A stretch of DNA of 64,000 nt from an uncultured Paracoccaceae bacterium (lineage in GTDB: Bacteria; Pseudomonadota; Alphaproteobacteria; Rhodobacterales; Rhodobacteraceae): positions 124,001 through 188,000 of the forward strand of contig CANLEQ010000004.1 of the NCBI GenBank assembly GCA_947489705.1, given 5' to 3'. Numbering within the stretch: the first letter of the stretch is position 1; the number at the start of each line of letters is the position of its first letter. Position numbers and translations under genes: made by a program. Positions 1 through 11,413 of the stretch are shown piece after piece. The notes beneath the pieces are model-generated. The model saw nothing but the letters and a program-made list of their open reading frames with translations. It made no database searches and was not told the origin of the DNA.

Positions 1-356
1 CCGCCTCGTTTCGGGCCGCGCGGACCCGCGCCCTGCGCCTGCGCTTCGGACCCGAGCTTTGCTGGTCGCCGGCGAGCGTCGGGGTCGGCAGGGCCTATCT
101 CAGCTCGAAGCTGTGGCTGCCGCTCGGCTATCCGCCCTGCCTTCAGGTGCCGACGCACTGGAACGGCATCCCAATCGTGACGCCTCGATTCCTGCACGCG
201 GCGCATCGCCGGGGATGCAAGGTCCATGTCTGGACCATCGACGATCCCGTCGAGATGGAGCGCCTCCTCGATATGGGGGTCGACGGCCTGATGACGGACC
301 GGCCGCGCGTCCTGCGCGACGTGATGCGCGCCCGCGGCCACTGGGATCAGGCGTAG
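1..356 (+). CDS. Glycerophosphodiester phosphodiesterase, C-terminal part (5' end outside window)
   Basis: An open frame enters from the left edge (first full codon at base 3) and stops at 356. The last ~70 residues contain HAAHRRGCKVHVWTIDDP followed by a segment reading MERLLDMGVDGLMTDRP. This is the C-terminal barrel signature of the GDPD (PF03009) family, which hydrolyses glycerophosphodiesters to glycerol-3-phosphate and an alcohol. The catalytic N-terminal HRG and ExD motifs lie outside the window, so activity and subclass cannot be judged. Its end overlaps the convergent M32 carboxypeptidase gene by 10 bases. Confidence 0.85.
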   Translation, partial: ASFRAARTRALRLRFGPELCWSPASVGVGRAYLSSKLWLPLGYPPCLQVPTHWNGIPIVTPRFLHAAHRRGCKVHVWTIDDPVEMERLLDMGVDGLMTDRPRVLRDVMRARGHWDQA

Positions 357-1813
357 AGCGTGCCGAATTTCGCTTCGAGATAGTCGAGCAGCGGCGTCTC
401 GTCGGGCGCGCCGCCGCAGGCGCGCGCGATGAGGTCGCGCGGCATGTGCAGGGCCCCGTGGCGATGGATCCGGTCGCGAAGCCATTCCGTCGCCGGTCGC
501 GTATCGCCCTCGCCGAGCGCATCGTCGAGATCCGGCACGTCACGGCGCAGCGCAGCGTTCAGACAGCCGGCATAGACGTTGCCGAGCGTATAGGTCGGGA
601 AATAACCGAAGAGCCCCACAGCCCAATGCACATCCTGCAGGAAGCCATGCGACGGACGATCGACGGCGAAGCCGAAATCGGTCGCGAAGCGGGTGTTCCA
701 CGCCTCTTCCAGGTCCTCCGCATCCAGCGTTCCCGCGATCAGCGCCCGTTCCAGATCGAAGCGCAGAAGGACGTGCAGGTTGTACTGCACCTCGTCGGCT
801 TCGGTGCGGATATAGCTCTGCGAGAGGCGATTGACGGTGCCGTAGAAGGCCTCCGCATCGAGGCCCGTATCGCCGAAGACCTGGCCCATCCGCGCGTGCA
901 GCCATGATGTGAAGGGCCGGCTGCGGCCGAGCTGGTTTTCGTAAAGCCGCGATTGGGATTCGTGCACGCCCATCGATGCGCCGCGGCCGAGCGGCGTCAG
1001 GTGAAAGGCCGGATCGACGCCCTGCTCGTAGGCTGCGTGCCCGACCTCGTGGATCGTGGAATAGATGCAGTTGAACGGATCGCCCGGATCGGTGCGCGTG
1101 GTGATGCGCACGTCGTCGCCGTTGCCCGAGCTGAACGGATGTACCGCCTTGTCGATCCGACCGCGTGAGAAATCGTACCCGAAGGCCGCGGCCAGGTCGC
1201 GGCTCAGGCGGATCTGGCCATCTTCGGAATAGGTGCCGTCGAGGGATCGCGGCTGTCGTGCCGCGCCGAGCACGCGGTCGCGCAGCGCGACCAGACGCGG
1301 GCGCAGCGCGCCGAACATCTGCGTCAGCGACGCGGCTGTGGCCCCGGGTTCGTAATCGTCGAGCAGCGCGTCGTAGGGATCGCCCCCACCGGCCAGATGC
1401 GCGGCCTCCTCGCGCTTGAGCTCCACGACGCGACGCAGGACCGGAACGAAGGAGGCGGAATCCTCGTTCGCGCGTGCCTCGGCCCACTGGCCTTGGGCGA
1501 TGCAGGTCGTCCGTGCGATTTCGGCGGCGAGCCCGCCCGGAACCTTGACGGCGCGGTCGAAACTGCGGCGGATCTCGCGCAGCTGCGCCGTGTCGATCTC
1601 GTCGCGGGGCTCCGCCTGATCAAGCCAGTCACCGATCCGCGGATCGGTCCGTCGCTCGTGGAGGACCGCGCTCATCGCCGCGACCTCGTCGCCACGCTGA
1701 AAGGTCGCACCGCGCGGCATCACCGTTTCCTGGTCCCAGCCGAGGCGTCCCGCCACCTGTTCCAGCGCGGCGGTCTCGCGCTCATGCACCATCAGCTCGT
1801 CGAAGGGGGTCAT
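347..1813 (-). CDS. M32 family (thermostable Taq-type) metallocarboxypeptidase
   Basis: A 488-residue cytoplasmic zinc carboxypeptidase that removes C-terminal residues from peptides. The sequence shows HPFSSG at ~225-230, the zinc motif HEVGH at 255-259 and the downstream glutamate in HESQSRLYEN near 285. These are the three hallmarks of family M32, and the length matches the family (~490-500). The start ATG at 1813 overlaps the stop of the upstream ctaA gene (1810) by four bases (ATGA), so the two are probably translated from one message. No signal peptide is seen. Substrate specificity cannot be read from the sequence. Confidence 0.93.
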   Translation of the reverse strand: MTPFDELMVHERETAALEQVAGRLGWDQETVMPRGATFQRGDEVAAMSAVLHERRTDPRIGDWLDQAEPRDEIDTAQLREIRRSFDRAVKVPGGLAAEIARTTCIAQGQWAEARANEDSASFVPVLRRVVELKREEAAHLAGGGDPYDALLDDYEPGATAASLTQMFGALRPRLVALRDRVLGAARQPRSLDGTYSEDGQIRLSRDLAAAFGYDFSRGRIDKAVHPFSSGNGDDVRITTRTDPGDPFNCIYSTIHEVGHAAYEQGVDPAFHLTPLGRGASMGVHESQSRLYENQLGRSRPFTSWLHARMGQVFGDTGLDAEAFYGTVNRLSQSYIRTEADEVQYNLHVLLRFDLERALIAGTLDAEDLEEAWNTRFATDFGFAVDRPSHGFLQDVHWAVGLFGYFPTYTLGNVYAGCLNAALRRDVPDLDDALGEGDTRPATEWLRDRIHRHGALHMPRDLIARACGGAPDETPLLDYLEAKFGTLYA

Positions 1814-2958
1814 GCCGTGTTGCCCCTTACCGATTGCGTGCGGGGATAGGCCGTCTGGTGGCGTGCGCGCAGGACCAGCACCCAGAGCGCCACCGCCCCG
1901 ATCTGGTGCAGGATCGCCAGCGGCCAGGGCGCGGAATGCATCACCGTGACGATCCCAAGAAGCATCTGGACGAGCAACATGCCCAGAACGACGCCGAACG
2001 CGCCGCGCGTCGCGCCCAGCGGGGACTTGCGCGCCCGCAGGAACACGAAGATCCCGAAGGCGAGCACGATATAGCCGCCCGTCCGGTGCATGAACTGCAC
2101 TAGGCCGTCATTCTCGAAGAAGTTGCGCCAGAGCGGCGTGACCTCGAAGGGCTGCGGCGGAAGGATGCCGCCCGCCATGAGCGGCCAGTCGGTATAGCCG
2201 CGCCCCGCATCGATTCCCGCCACGAGTGCGCCGAGGATGATCTGCACGAAGACGAGACCGGCCAGCCAGCCGGCCAGCCCCATCAGCCGCCGCTCGCGTG
2301 TCCGGCGGGCCTGCATCAATTGCGCGTCGCTGCGGCCGAGCAGGAACACCCACCAGGCCAGCAGCCCCAGGATCACGAAGGCAAGCCCCAGATGCGTGGC
2401 GAGCCGGTAGGAGGCCACGTCAAGCGCCTCTCCCTCCATGCCCGACGAGACCATCCACCAGCCGATGGCGCCTTGCAGGCCTCCGAGCGCGCCCACGGCG
2501 ATCAGCCGGCCGGTCCAGCCGGGGGGGATGTTGCGGGTCACCAGAAAGCCCACGAAGCCCAAAGCCCAGACGAGGCCGATCACGCGGCCCAGCTGCCGGT
2601 GGCCCCATTCCCACCAGTAGATGCTCTTGAACTCGGCAAGGCTCATGCCGCTGTTCTGAAGCTGATACTCCGGGATCTGCCGGTAGAGGTCGAACTCGGC
2701 CTGCCAGTCGGCATCGCTCAGGGGCGGGATCGCGCCGGTGACGGGGGCCCATTCGGTGATCGAGAGGCCGCTATCGGTAAGCCGGGTCAGGCCCCCGACG
2801 GCGATCATCAGGACCACGAGCGCGAAGAGGACCATCATCCAGATCCGCACCGCGCGACGGGCGCCGCGCGGACGCGCGTCGATCATCCCGCCCTTGGGGG
2901 CCTGCGGCCTGGACGTCTCGCCCACCTCTTCGAAGATCGACCGTTTCTTGGTGTTCAT
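1810..2958 (-). CDS. ctaA: Heme A synthase (COX15/CtaA)
   Basis: An integral membrane protein of 382 residues that oxidises the heme O methyl group to a formyl group, giving heme A for aa3-type cytochrome oxidase. The first ~30 residues are soluble (MNTKKRSIFEEVGE). TM1 follows with the conserved GGLTRLTDSGLSITEW segment, then several further hydrophobic helices and histidines typical of the COX15 family (for example WEWGHRQLGR and QFMHRTGGY). The ATG at 2958 is chosen because GGAG lies about 5 bases upstream; an open frame continues 18 codons further but lacks family similarity. The gene ends in a 4-base overlap with the M32 peptidase gene. Confidence 0.93.
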   Translation of the reverse strand: MNTKKRSIFEEVGETSRPQAPKGGMIDARPRGARRAVRIWMMVLFALVVLMIAVGGLTRLTDSGLSITEWAPVTGAIPPLSDADWQAEFDLYRQIPEYQLQNSGMSLAEFKSIYWWEWGHRQLGRVIGLVWALGFVGFLVTRNIPPGWTGRLIAVGALGGLQGAIGWWMVSSGMEGEALDVASYRLATHLGLAFVILGLLAWWVFLLGRSDAQLMQARRTRERRLMGLAGWLAGLVFVQIILGALVAGIDAGRGYTDWPLMAGGILPPQPFEVTPLWRNFFENDGLVQFMHRTGGYIVLAFGIFVFLRARKSPLGATRGAFGVVLGMLLVQMLLGIVTVMHSAPWPLAILHQIGAVALWVLVLRARHQTAYPRTQSVRGNTA

Positions 2959-3013
2959 ATGTCTCCGCTCCGTTCGCGGCGACAAGCTAAAGCGGCGGCC
3001 CCGCCCCCGCAAG

Positions 3014-3748
3014 TCAGCCCGTCCCGCCCCGCTTTCGCACCAATTGACGCAGCGCGCCGTGCAGGATCTGGATGTCGCCGTGTTCGAGCGGCAGGCGCGA
3101 CCAGAGATTGCGCAGGGTCCGCTTCATGTGCGGCGCCTTGTCGGTGGGAAAGAAGAAGCCCGCATCCTCCAGCCGCTCCTCGAAATGAACGGCGAGGCGC
3201 TCGATTTCGTCGAGCGAGGCGCGCGGAGCCGCCGGGCCGGCAGGCACCGGATCGCCCTGCTGGCGGCGCCATTCATAGGCAATCAGAAGAACGCATTGGG
3301 CGAGGTTCAGCGACGCGAAATCGGGATTGACGGGCACCGTGACGATGGCATTGGCCTGGGCGATATCGTCGTTCTCGAGGCCCGCCCGTTCGGGGCCGAA
3401 GAGGAATCCGACCGTCTGGCCGTCGGCAAGCCGCGCGCGCGCCTCCGCAGTCGCCTGCTGCGGCGTGTAGACGGGCTTCGAGAGATCGCGCGGCCGCGCC
3501 GTCGTGGCGAAGGTGAAGCTGCAATCTCCCGCCGCGTCGGCGAGCGTCGGTGCCACGCGCGCATCTTCGAGCACCCTTACGGCGCCCGAGGCAAGGGCGT
3601 CCGCACGCGGATTCGGCCAGCCGTCGCGGGGCGCGACGAGGCGCATGTCGGTCCACCCGAAATTCAGCATCGCGCGTGCCGCCGCGCCGATATTCTCGCC
3701 CATTTGCGGGCGAACAAGGATGCAGGCGGGTGTCCGGGCGATGCTCAT
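3014..3748 (-). CDS. trmJ: SpoU/TrmJ-family RNA methyltransferase
   Basis: A 244-residue SPOUT methyltransferase. Motif 1 is near the N-terminus (GENIGAAARAMLNFG), motif 2 is FLFGPERAGLENDD, and motif 3 is SLNLAQCVLLIAYEW, which together form the knotted SAM-binding site. The C-terminal ~70 residues resemble the TrmJ extension (HFEERLEDAGFFFP). TrmJ 2'-O-methylates nucleotide 32 of tRNAs; that substrate is inferred from family and length. The ATG at 3748 has no Shine-Dalgarno sequence, and a good promoter ends only six bases upstream, so the message may be leaderless. The gene is divergent from the ThiE-like gene. Confidence 0.88.
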   Translation of the reverse strand: MSIARTPACILVRPQMGENIGAAARAMLNFGWTDMRLVAPRDGWPNPRADALASGAVRVLEDARVAPTLADAAGDCSFTFATTARPRDLSKPVYTPQQATAEARARLADGQTVGFLFGPERAGLENDDIAQANAIVTVPVNPDFASLNLAQCVLLIAYEWRRQQGDPVPAGPAAPRASLDEIERLAVHFEERLEDAGFFFPTDKAPHMKRTLRNLWSRLPLEHGDIQILHGALRQLVRKRGGTG

Positions 3749-3754
3749 GCCAGC

Positions 3755-3783
3755 GTCATAGGCGCGCTTGCAGGCGTGGTCAA
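3755..3783 (-). promoter_or_regulatory. Candidate promoter of trmJ (possibly leaderless)
   Basis: On the minus strand TTGACC (3778-3783) is followed by a 17-base spacer and TATGAC (3755-3760). Only six bases separate the -10 element from the ATG, so transcription would begin at or next to the start codon. Seen in sequence only; not tested. Confidence 0.4.
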
Positions 3784-3835
3784 ACACGGCAAAGCGCGCT
3801 ATAGCCCGCCGCGAAGGACAGACCGAAAGCGCGCC

Positions 3836-4453
3836 ATGGCCGACGACAGACCGCAGATCTATCTCATCACGCCGCCCCAGATCGAGATCGAGACATTTCC
3901 CGACCTGCTTGCCCGCGTGCTCGACACTGCGCCGGTGGCGTGCGTACGGATCGACCTCGCGACGCGCGACGAGACGCAGCTCGTGCGCGCGGCCGATGCC
4001 CTGCGCGCGGTGACCGAACCGCGCGACGTGGCGCTGGTCCTGCGGGACAATTGGAACATCGCGCACCGGACCGGGCTCGACGGCGTGCATCTCGGCGACG
4101 GGGCGCGCAATGTCCGGGCGGCCCGCAAGGCGCTCGGGGCGGACGCGATCGTCGGCGTCTTTGCGGGCACCTCGCGGCACGAAGGCATGAATGCAGGCGA
4201 GGCCGGCGCGGATTACGTCGCGTTCGGGCCCTGCGGCGGGGCGGTGCCGGATGCCGGGGCCCTTGCGCAGGACGAGTTGTTCACCTGGTGGTCGGAGATG
4301 ATCGAGCTGCCCGTGGTGGCCGAGGGCGGCTTGCCCGAAGAGCGTCTTGCAACGCTTCGAGATATAACAGATTTCGTCGCGTTCGGCGAGGAGGTCTGGA
4401 GCGATGCCACGCCGGAGGCGCGCCTCGCGGCCATCGTGGCGCAACTGGGCTAG
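3836..4453 (+). CDS. Thiamine-phosphate synthase-like (ThiE/TenI fold) protein
   Basis: A 205-residue protein with the TIM-barrel pattern of ThiE: VALVLRDNWNIA, GLDGVHLGDG, IVGVFAGTSRHEGMNAGEAGADYVAFGP and PVVAEGGL. ThiE joins HMP-pyrophosphate to thiazole phosphate. The phosphate-binding T-x-T-K segment that normally follows the GADY.G.GP motif is not recognisable here (it reads CGGAVPDAG), and the usual GQED is GDGA. The protein may therefore be a ThiE paralogue with another role. No thiamine genes are nearby. The start ATG at 3836 is chosen because family similarity begins there; its Shine-Dalgarno is weak and distant. Confidence 0.75.
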   Translation: MADDRPQIYLITPPQIEIETFPDLLARVLDTAPVACVRIDLATRDETQLVRAADALRAVTEPRDVALVLRDNWNIAHRTGLDGVHLGDGARNVRAARKALGADAIVGVFAGTSRHEGMNAGEAGADYVAFGPCGGAVPDAGALAQDELFTWWSEMIELPVVAEGGLPEERLATLRDITDFVAFGEEVWSDATPEARLAAIVAQLG

Positions 4454-5262
4454 CGGGCGATCGGGGCGCGCACGATCGCGCCCAACTCGCGCGCCAGGAC
4501 CTTGCGGTCAGCATGATCGACGACGCGAACGGGATCGTGATAGAAGATCTCGACCGTGCCCTTCGCAGAGGATGCAAGGACGTCCACGACATGCGGGCCG
4601 AAATCCATGTCGCCCCACCAGCCGTAGAATGCCGGATGTGCGTCCCTTGGCGCGACATAGCGCAGCGTCACCGGCTGGATCGCCATTTCATCGTGAAGCC
4701 CTTGCGTAAAGAAGGCCGAGAAAAGCGTTGACCTGAAAGGGAGAACTCGCAATCCGTCCGTCGATGTCCCTTCGGGAAAGAAGAGCAGGCGGTGGCCCGC
4801 GCGCAGACGCGCCGCGAAAAGATCACGCTGCCTTCCGGCCTCGCGAGGATCGCGGCGGATGAAGACCGTGCCGGTCGCCCGTGCCAGCCATCCGATGCCA
4901 GGCCACCCCGCGACCTCGGCTTTCGACACGTAGTAGAGCGGACCGCCCGCATTGAGCGCGAAGCAATCGATCCAGGAGACATGGTTGCAGACCATCGCGC
5001 CCCGCGCGGTCATCTGGGCGCCCTGTGTCCTGCGCCGCAGCCCCATGAGCCGGAGCGCGATGCGGCAGACGGCCACCGTGACATGCGGGGTGACGGGGCG
5101 GTGCGCGCCGAAAAGCGGCCGTTCGACCAGCCGAAGCACCAGCGCCAGAGCCAGACCAGAGCTTATCACCGAGACGAGCGCTGCGCCCCGCAGACCGACG
5201 CGCATCCAGCCGGCGGGACCGATGCGGGGTCTCGGCGGCGGCGGTGCGTCGTTCCAGATCAT
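4450..5262 (-). CDS. olsA: Lyso-ornithine lipid O-acyltransferase (PlsC family)
   Basis: A 270-residue membrane-associated 1-acyl-glycerol-3-phosphate-acyltransferase family protein. It has an N-terminal hydrophobic helix at ~25-48, the catalytic HX4D motif in NHVSWID (His94, Asp99), and a FPEGTS acceptor-site motif further on. OlsA esterifies the 3-hydroxyl of lyso-ornithine lipid to give the phosphorus-free membrane lipid ornithine lipid. The assignment as OlsA rather than PlsC rests on its start overlapping the olsB stop by four bases (5259-5262, ATGA). Its C-terminus overlaps the convergent ThiE-like gene by four bases. Confidence 0.87.
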   Translation of the reverse strand: MIWNDAPPPPRPRIGPAGWMRVGLRGAALVSVISSGLALALVLRLVERPLFGAHRPVTPHVTVAVCRIALRLMGLRRRTQGAQMTARGAMVCNHVSWIDCFALNAGGPLYYVSKAEVAGWPGIGWLARATGTVFIRRDPREAGRQRDLFAARLRAGHRLLFFPEGTSTDGLRVLPFRSTLFSAFFTQGLHDEMAIQPVTLRYVAPRDAHPAFYGWWGDMDFGPHVVDVLASSAKGTVEIFYHDPVRVVDHADRKVLARELGAIVRAPIAR

Positions 5263-6026
5263 GCCGGGCGGTCGCGGGCGTAGATGGCGCTCTGCCGCGC
5301 GTTGAGGCGCGCGGTATCCAGCACCAGGCACACATCGGTGGTGTTGAAGGCATGATCGACATAGGCGCCCTCGCCCACGAACCCGCCGAGGCGCAGATAG
5401 GCCTTGATCAGCGACGGTACGGCCCGCATCGCCGCGACCCGGTCCATTTCGCCCGGCGGGCACATGTTCATGCAGGCCGCGAAGGGTGGTCGCGCGCGAA
5501 CCCGCAATTCCGGCGGCGCAAGCCAGCACTGGTGCAGGATCGACAGCGGGTGCGCCAGCGCGCGAATGTCGGTCCCGTGGAACGAGGCCACGCCGAACAT
5601 GATCCCGATACGGTGGCGGGTCGCATAATCGGCAAGGCCGGACCAGAGCTCGAACATCGCCGTGCCGCCGCGATAATCTGGATGCACGCAGGAGCGACCT
5701 AGCTCCATCAGCGGGCGCCCGGTCTTTTCGAGCGGCGACAGATCGTACTCGGTCGCGCTGTAGAATCCTCCCGCCGCGGCGGCCTGATCGCCCCTCATGA
5801 GCCGGTAGACTCCCACGACCTGCTCCCCTAGGGGACGTGTCAGATCGCGCAGCAGAAGATGATCGGCGAAGCGGTCGAAGCGATCCTGTTCCCGGCGCGC
5901 CGCATGGTCCACGAGCGGCCCGTCACCGCCGAGCTCCTCGACGAAGATCGCGTAGCGCAGCCGCTGTGCCTCCGCCATGTCGGCGTCACCATTCGCCAGG
6001 GACAGCTGGAAATTCGGCTGGGTCAT
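5259..6026 (-). CDS. olsB: L-ornithine N-alpha-acyltransferase
   Basis: A 255-residue GNAT-like acyltransferase of the OlsB/hemolysin-type family (PF13444). It carries AEAQRLRYAIFVEELGG near the N-terminus, then YDLSPLEKTGRPLMELGRSCVHPDYRGG, which is the family hallmark, and GIMFGVASFHGTD. It transfers a 3-hydroxyacyl group from acyl-ACP to ornithine, the first step of ornithine-lipid synthesis. It is first in a two-gene operon with olsA. In marine bacteria such lipids replace phospholipids under phosphate limitation (established knowledge; no Pho-box was identified here). Confidence 0.92.
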   Translation of the reverse strand: MTQPNFQLSLANGDADMAEAQRLRYAIFVEELGGDGPLVDHAARREQDRFDRFADHLLLRDLTRPLGEQVVGVYRLMRGDQAAAAGGFYSATEYDLSPLEKTGRPLMELGRSCVHPDYRGGTAMFELWSGLADYATRHRIGIMFGVASFHGTDIRALAHPLSILHQCWLAPPELRVRARPPFAACMNMCPPGEMDRVAAMRAVPSLIKAYLRLGGFVGEGAYVDHAFNTTDVCLVLDTARLNARQSAIYARDRPA

Positions 6027-6060
6027 CGGCTTGGGCAGGTCCGCTCGAAAGGCAGAGCGG

Positions 6061-6088
6061 TTCTAGGCGCGCAACCCTCCGATGACAA
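6061..6088 (-). promoter_or_regulatory. Candidate promoter of olsBA
   Basis: On the minus strand TTGTCA (6083-6088), a 16-base spacer and CTAGAA (6061-6066, followed by CCG). The implied 5' untranslated region is about 30 bases. The -10 form resembles that seen before glmU in this window (TAGAAC). Confidence 0.35.
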
Positions 6089-6110
6089 GGCAATCGCCCG
6101 GCCAAGGGCG

Positions 6111-6127
6111 TTGACGATAAATTAACC
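6111..6127. promoter_or_regulatory. CtrA-box-like site (one mismatch)
   Basis: Reads TTGA-N7-TTAACC, against the alphaproteobacterial CtrA consensus TTAA-N7-TTAA(C). It lies about 85 bases upstream of olsB, in the same gap as the 3' end of the DUF3553 gene and close to chpT, whose product phosphorylates CtrA. One mismatch, and not tested. Confidence 0.3.
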
Positions 6128-6172
6128 AACCGACAGATATCCGGGACGGATCGCGCCGCCGCCCGGCGGTAC

Positions 6173-6349
6173 CTAGAATACCGGAATAAGTTCGATCTTG
6201 CCGCCATCGATGACGACCTTGCCTTCATGCTGAAACATAACGGTCACCATGCCTCCGATGTTCGACTGCACCTGTCCGTCGCCCCAATCGGGGCGGGTCG
6301 GATGGCGCACGATCATGCCGGGCTCCAGCAGCGAATTCATGTCCGACAT
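6173..6349 (-). CDS. DUF3553 domain-containing small protein
   Basis: A 58-codon gene. The protein reads MSDMNSLLEPGMIVRHPTRP, then DWGDGQVQSNIGG, then a beta-rich half ending IELIPVF. The pattern of PGM.VRHP followed by DWG.GQVQS and a VxVxFxHxGK strand is that of DUF3553, a small all-beta domain also found at the C-terminus of some UvrD-type helicases and as short stand-alone proteins. The function of the stand-alone form is unknown to me. AGGTGG lies about 6 bases upstream of the ATG at 6349; an alternative ATG is at 6340. It is divergent from chpT with only 35 bases between the start codons. Confidence 0.8.
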   Translation of the reverse strand: MSDMNSLLEPGMIVRHPTRPDWGDGQVQSNIGGMVTVMFQHEGKVVIDGGKIELIPVF

Positions 6350-6384
6350 TCCGTTCCACCTCTATTCCAAACCAGGGAGTTCCG

Positions 6385-6981
6385 ATGACCAAGACCGACA
6401 ACCAGATGAGCGCGCTGTTGGGCTCGCGCATCTGTCACGACCTCATTTCACCACTTGGGGCCATCAGCAACGGCGTCGAGCTCTTGCAGATGTCGGGCCT
6501 TGGAGATTCTCCCGAACTCGCCCTGATCACGGAGAGCGTCGAGAACGCCAATGCGCGGATTCGGCTCTTCCGGCTGGCCTTCGGGGCGGCAAGTCCGGGG
6601 CAGGATATCGGACGCGGCGAGCTTCTGGAAATCCTTCGGCCGATCGGGGCGGCGCGCAAGCTGGCGATCGACTGGGATCCGCCGGCCCGGATACCGCGCG
6701 ATACGGCAAGGCTCGTCTTCCTGCTGCTGCTCTGCTGCGAGACGGTTCTGCCCTATGGCGGGAACGTCACGGTGGAGCTTTCCGGAGAGCGGCTGCACCT
6801 CGTCATCGAGGCCGCGCGGCTGCGCCATGAGCCCGAGCTCTGGAAGCAGGTGACCGAAGGCGACCTCGCGCTGCCGCAGGCCTCCGAGATCCATTTTCCG
6901 CTGGCACGACAGGCGGCCGCCGATATCGGCACGCAGCTCGACGTAACCTTGGGCGAGACGCGGATCGAGTTGTCGGCCTAG
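6385..6981 (+). CDS. chpT: Histidine phosphotransferase ChpT
   Basis: A 198-residue cytoplasmic phosphotransferase. Residues ~15-35 carry the dimerising helix with the phospho-accepting histidine ([15 protein letters not shown], His18). The C-terminal half is a degenerate HATPase-like domain with no ATP-binding motifs, as expected for ChpT. In alphaproteobacteria it passes phosphate from CckA to CtrA and CpdR; in Rhodobacteraceae this controls motility and gene-transfer-agent release. A good ribosome site (AGGGAG) precedes the ATG. Its TAG stop overlaps the convergent proA stop in the shared tetranucleotide CTAG. Confidence 0.92.
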   Translation: MTKTDNQMSALLGSRICHDLISPLGAISNGVELLQMSGLGDSPELALITESVENANARIRLFRLAFGAASPGQDIGRGELLEILRPIGAARKLAIDWDPPARIPRDTARLVFLLLLCCETVLPYGGNVTVELSGERLHLVIEAARLRHEPELWKQVTEGDLALPQASEIHFPLARQAAADIGTQLDVTLGETRIELSA

Positions 6982-8243
6982 CTCCGTATGGCGCCGTTGC
7001 CGCGCACCTTGTACTTGAAACTGGTCAGTTGCGCGGCGCCCACGGGGCCGCGTGCATGCAGGCGCCCCGTCGCGATGCCGATTTCGGCCCCCATGCCGAA
7101 CTCGCCCCCGTCGGCGAACTGGGTCGAGGCGTTGTGCATGACGATGGCGCTGTCGACCTCGTCGAGAAACCGTGCCGCCGTTTCGGCATCGTCGGTCAGG
7201 ATGCAATCGGTATGGCTCGATCCGTAGCGCGCGATGTGGGCGAGTGCCGCGTCCATGCCGTCGACCACGCGCGCCGCGATGATCCGGTCGAGATATTCGC
7301 GCCCCCAATCGTCCTCGGCGGCCGACTGCACCCCGTCGATCGCGGCGAGCCGGCTGTCGCCACGAACCTCCACGCCCGAGTCGATCAGCGCGCGGATCAC
7401 CCCCTGCCCGATCGTGTCGGCCAAGTCGCGATGGATCAGCAGACATTCGGCAGACCCGCAGATTCCGGTGCGGCGGGTCTTTGCGTTGAGGATTACCTTG
7501 AGCGCCATTTCGGGATCCGCATCGGCGTCGACATAGATGTGCACCACCCCCTCGAGGTGGGCGAAGACCGGCACGCGCGCCTCGCTCTGGACGAGCCCCA
7601 CAAGCCTCTTGCCGCCGCGCGGCACGATCACGTCGATCGTCTCCGTCATGCCCAGCATGTGCGAGACGGCCGCACGCTCGCGCATCGGCACCAGCTGGAT
7701 CGCGTCTTCCGGCAAGCCCGCTTCGCGCAGTCCCGCCGCGAGGCAGGCATGGATGGCGAGCGAGGAATTCAGGCTTTCCGATCCGCCCCGGAGGATCACC
7801 GCGTTGCCGGATCTGAGGCACAGTACCCCCGCATCGGCGGTCACGTTGGGGCGGGATTCGTAGATCACGCCGATGACGCCCAGCGGCGTGCGCACGCGCT
7901 CGATGGCCAGGCCCGACGGCATGTTCCAGGCCTCGAGGATCTCGCCCACCGGATCGTCCTGGGCCGCCACGGCGCGCAGGCTGGCGGCGATCGCGTCGAT
8001 CCGCGCCGCGTCGAGCGAGAGGCGGTCGAGCATCGCCGGGCTTAACCCCCTGCCCCGCGCGAAGGTCATGTCCTCGGCATTCGCGGCCAGGATCGCGTCG
8101 CGCGCGCGCTCGATCCGGGTTGCGGCGGCGTCGATGGCGCGGGTCCTGGTCTGGGCAGGCGCGTTGGCGAGGATGGCGGCGGCGGCGCGGGCGCGCCGGC
8201 CCATATCGTCCATCGTCGCGGCGATATCGTCGGAACTCGTCAT
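6978..8243 (-). CDS. proA: Gamma-glutamyl phosphate reductase
   Basis: A 421-residue NADPH-dependent enzyme of the aldehyde dehydrogenase superfamily. It converts gamma-glutamyl phosphate to glutamate-5-semialdehyde, the second step of proline synthesis. Visible motifs are [14 protein letters not shown] (~122-135), ILRGGSES (~150-157) and the catalytic-cysteine loop [10 protein letters not shown] (Cys262). The start at 8243 is preferred over an ATG nine codons upstream because GAGGG is well placed before it. The gene follows proB after 7 bases, so both steps are co-transcribed. Confidence 0.95.
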   Translation of the reverse strand: MTSSDDIAATMDDMGRRARAAAAILANAPAQTRTRAIDAAATRIERARDAILAANAEDMTFARGRGLSPAMLDRLSLDAARIDAIAASLRAVAAQDDPVGEILEAWNMPSGLAIERVRTPLGVIGVIYESRPNVTADAGVLCLRSGNAVILRGGSESLNSSLAIHACLAAGLREAGLPEDAIQLVPMRERAAVSHMLGMTETIDVIVPRGGKRLVGLVQSEARVPVFAHLEGVVHIYVDADADPEMALKVILNAKTRRTGICGSAECLLIHRDLADTIGQGVIRALIDSGVEVRGDSRLAAIDGVQSAAEDDWGREYLDRIIAARVVDGMDAALAHIARYGSSHTDCILTDDAETAARFLDEVDSAIVMHNASTQFADGGEFGMGAEIGIATGRLHARGPVGAAQLTSFKYKVRGNGAIRS

Positions 8244-8250
8244 TCTGCCC

Positions 8251-11404
<3,154 letters not shown>

Positions 11405-11413
11405 CGCGCGGCG

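Noticed and set aside
2738-3835. Upstream extension of the ThiE-like frame by some 360 codons on the plus strand
   Set aside because: It lies opposite ctaA and trmJ and has no ThiE similarity; the gene is taken to start at 3836.
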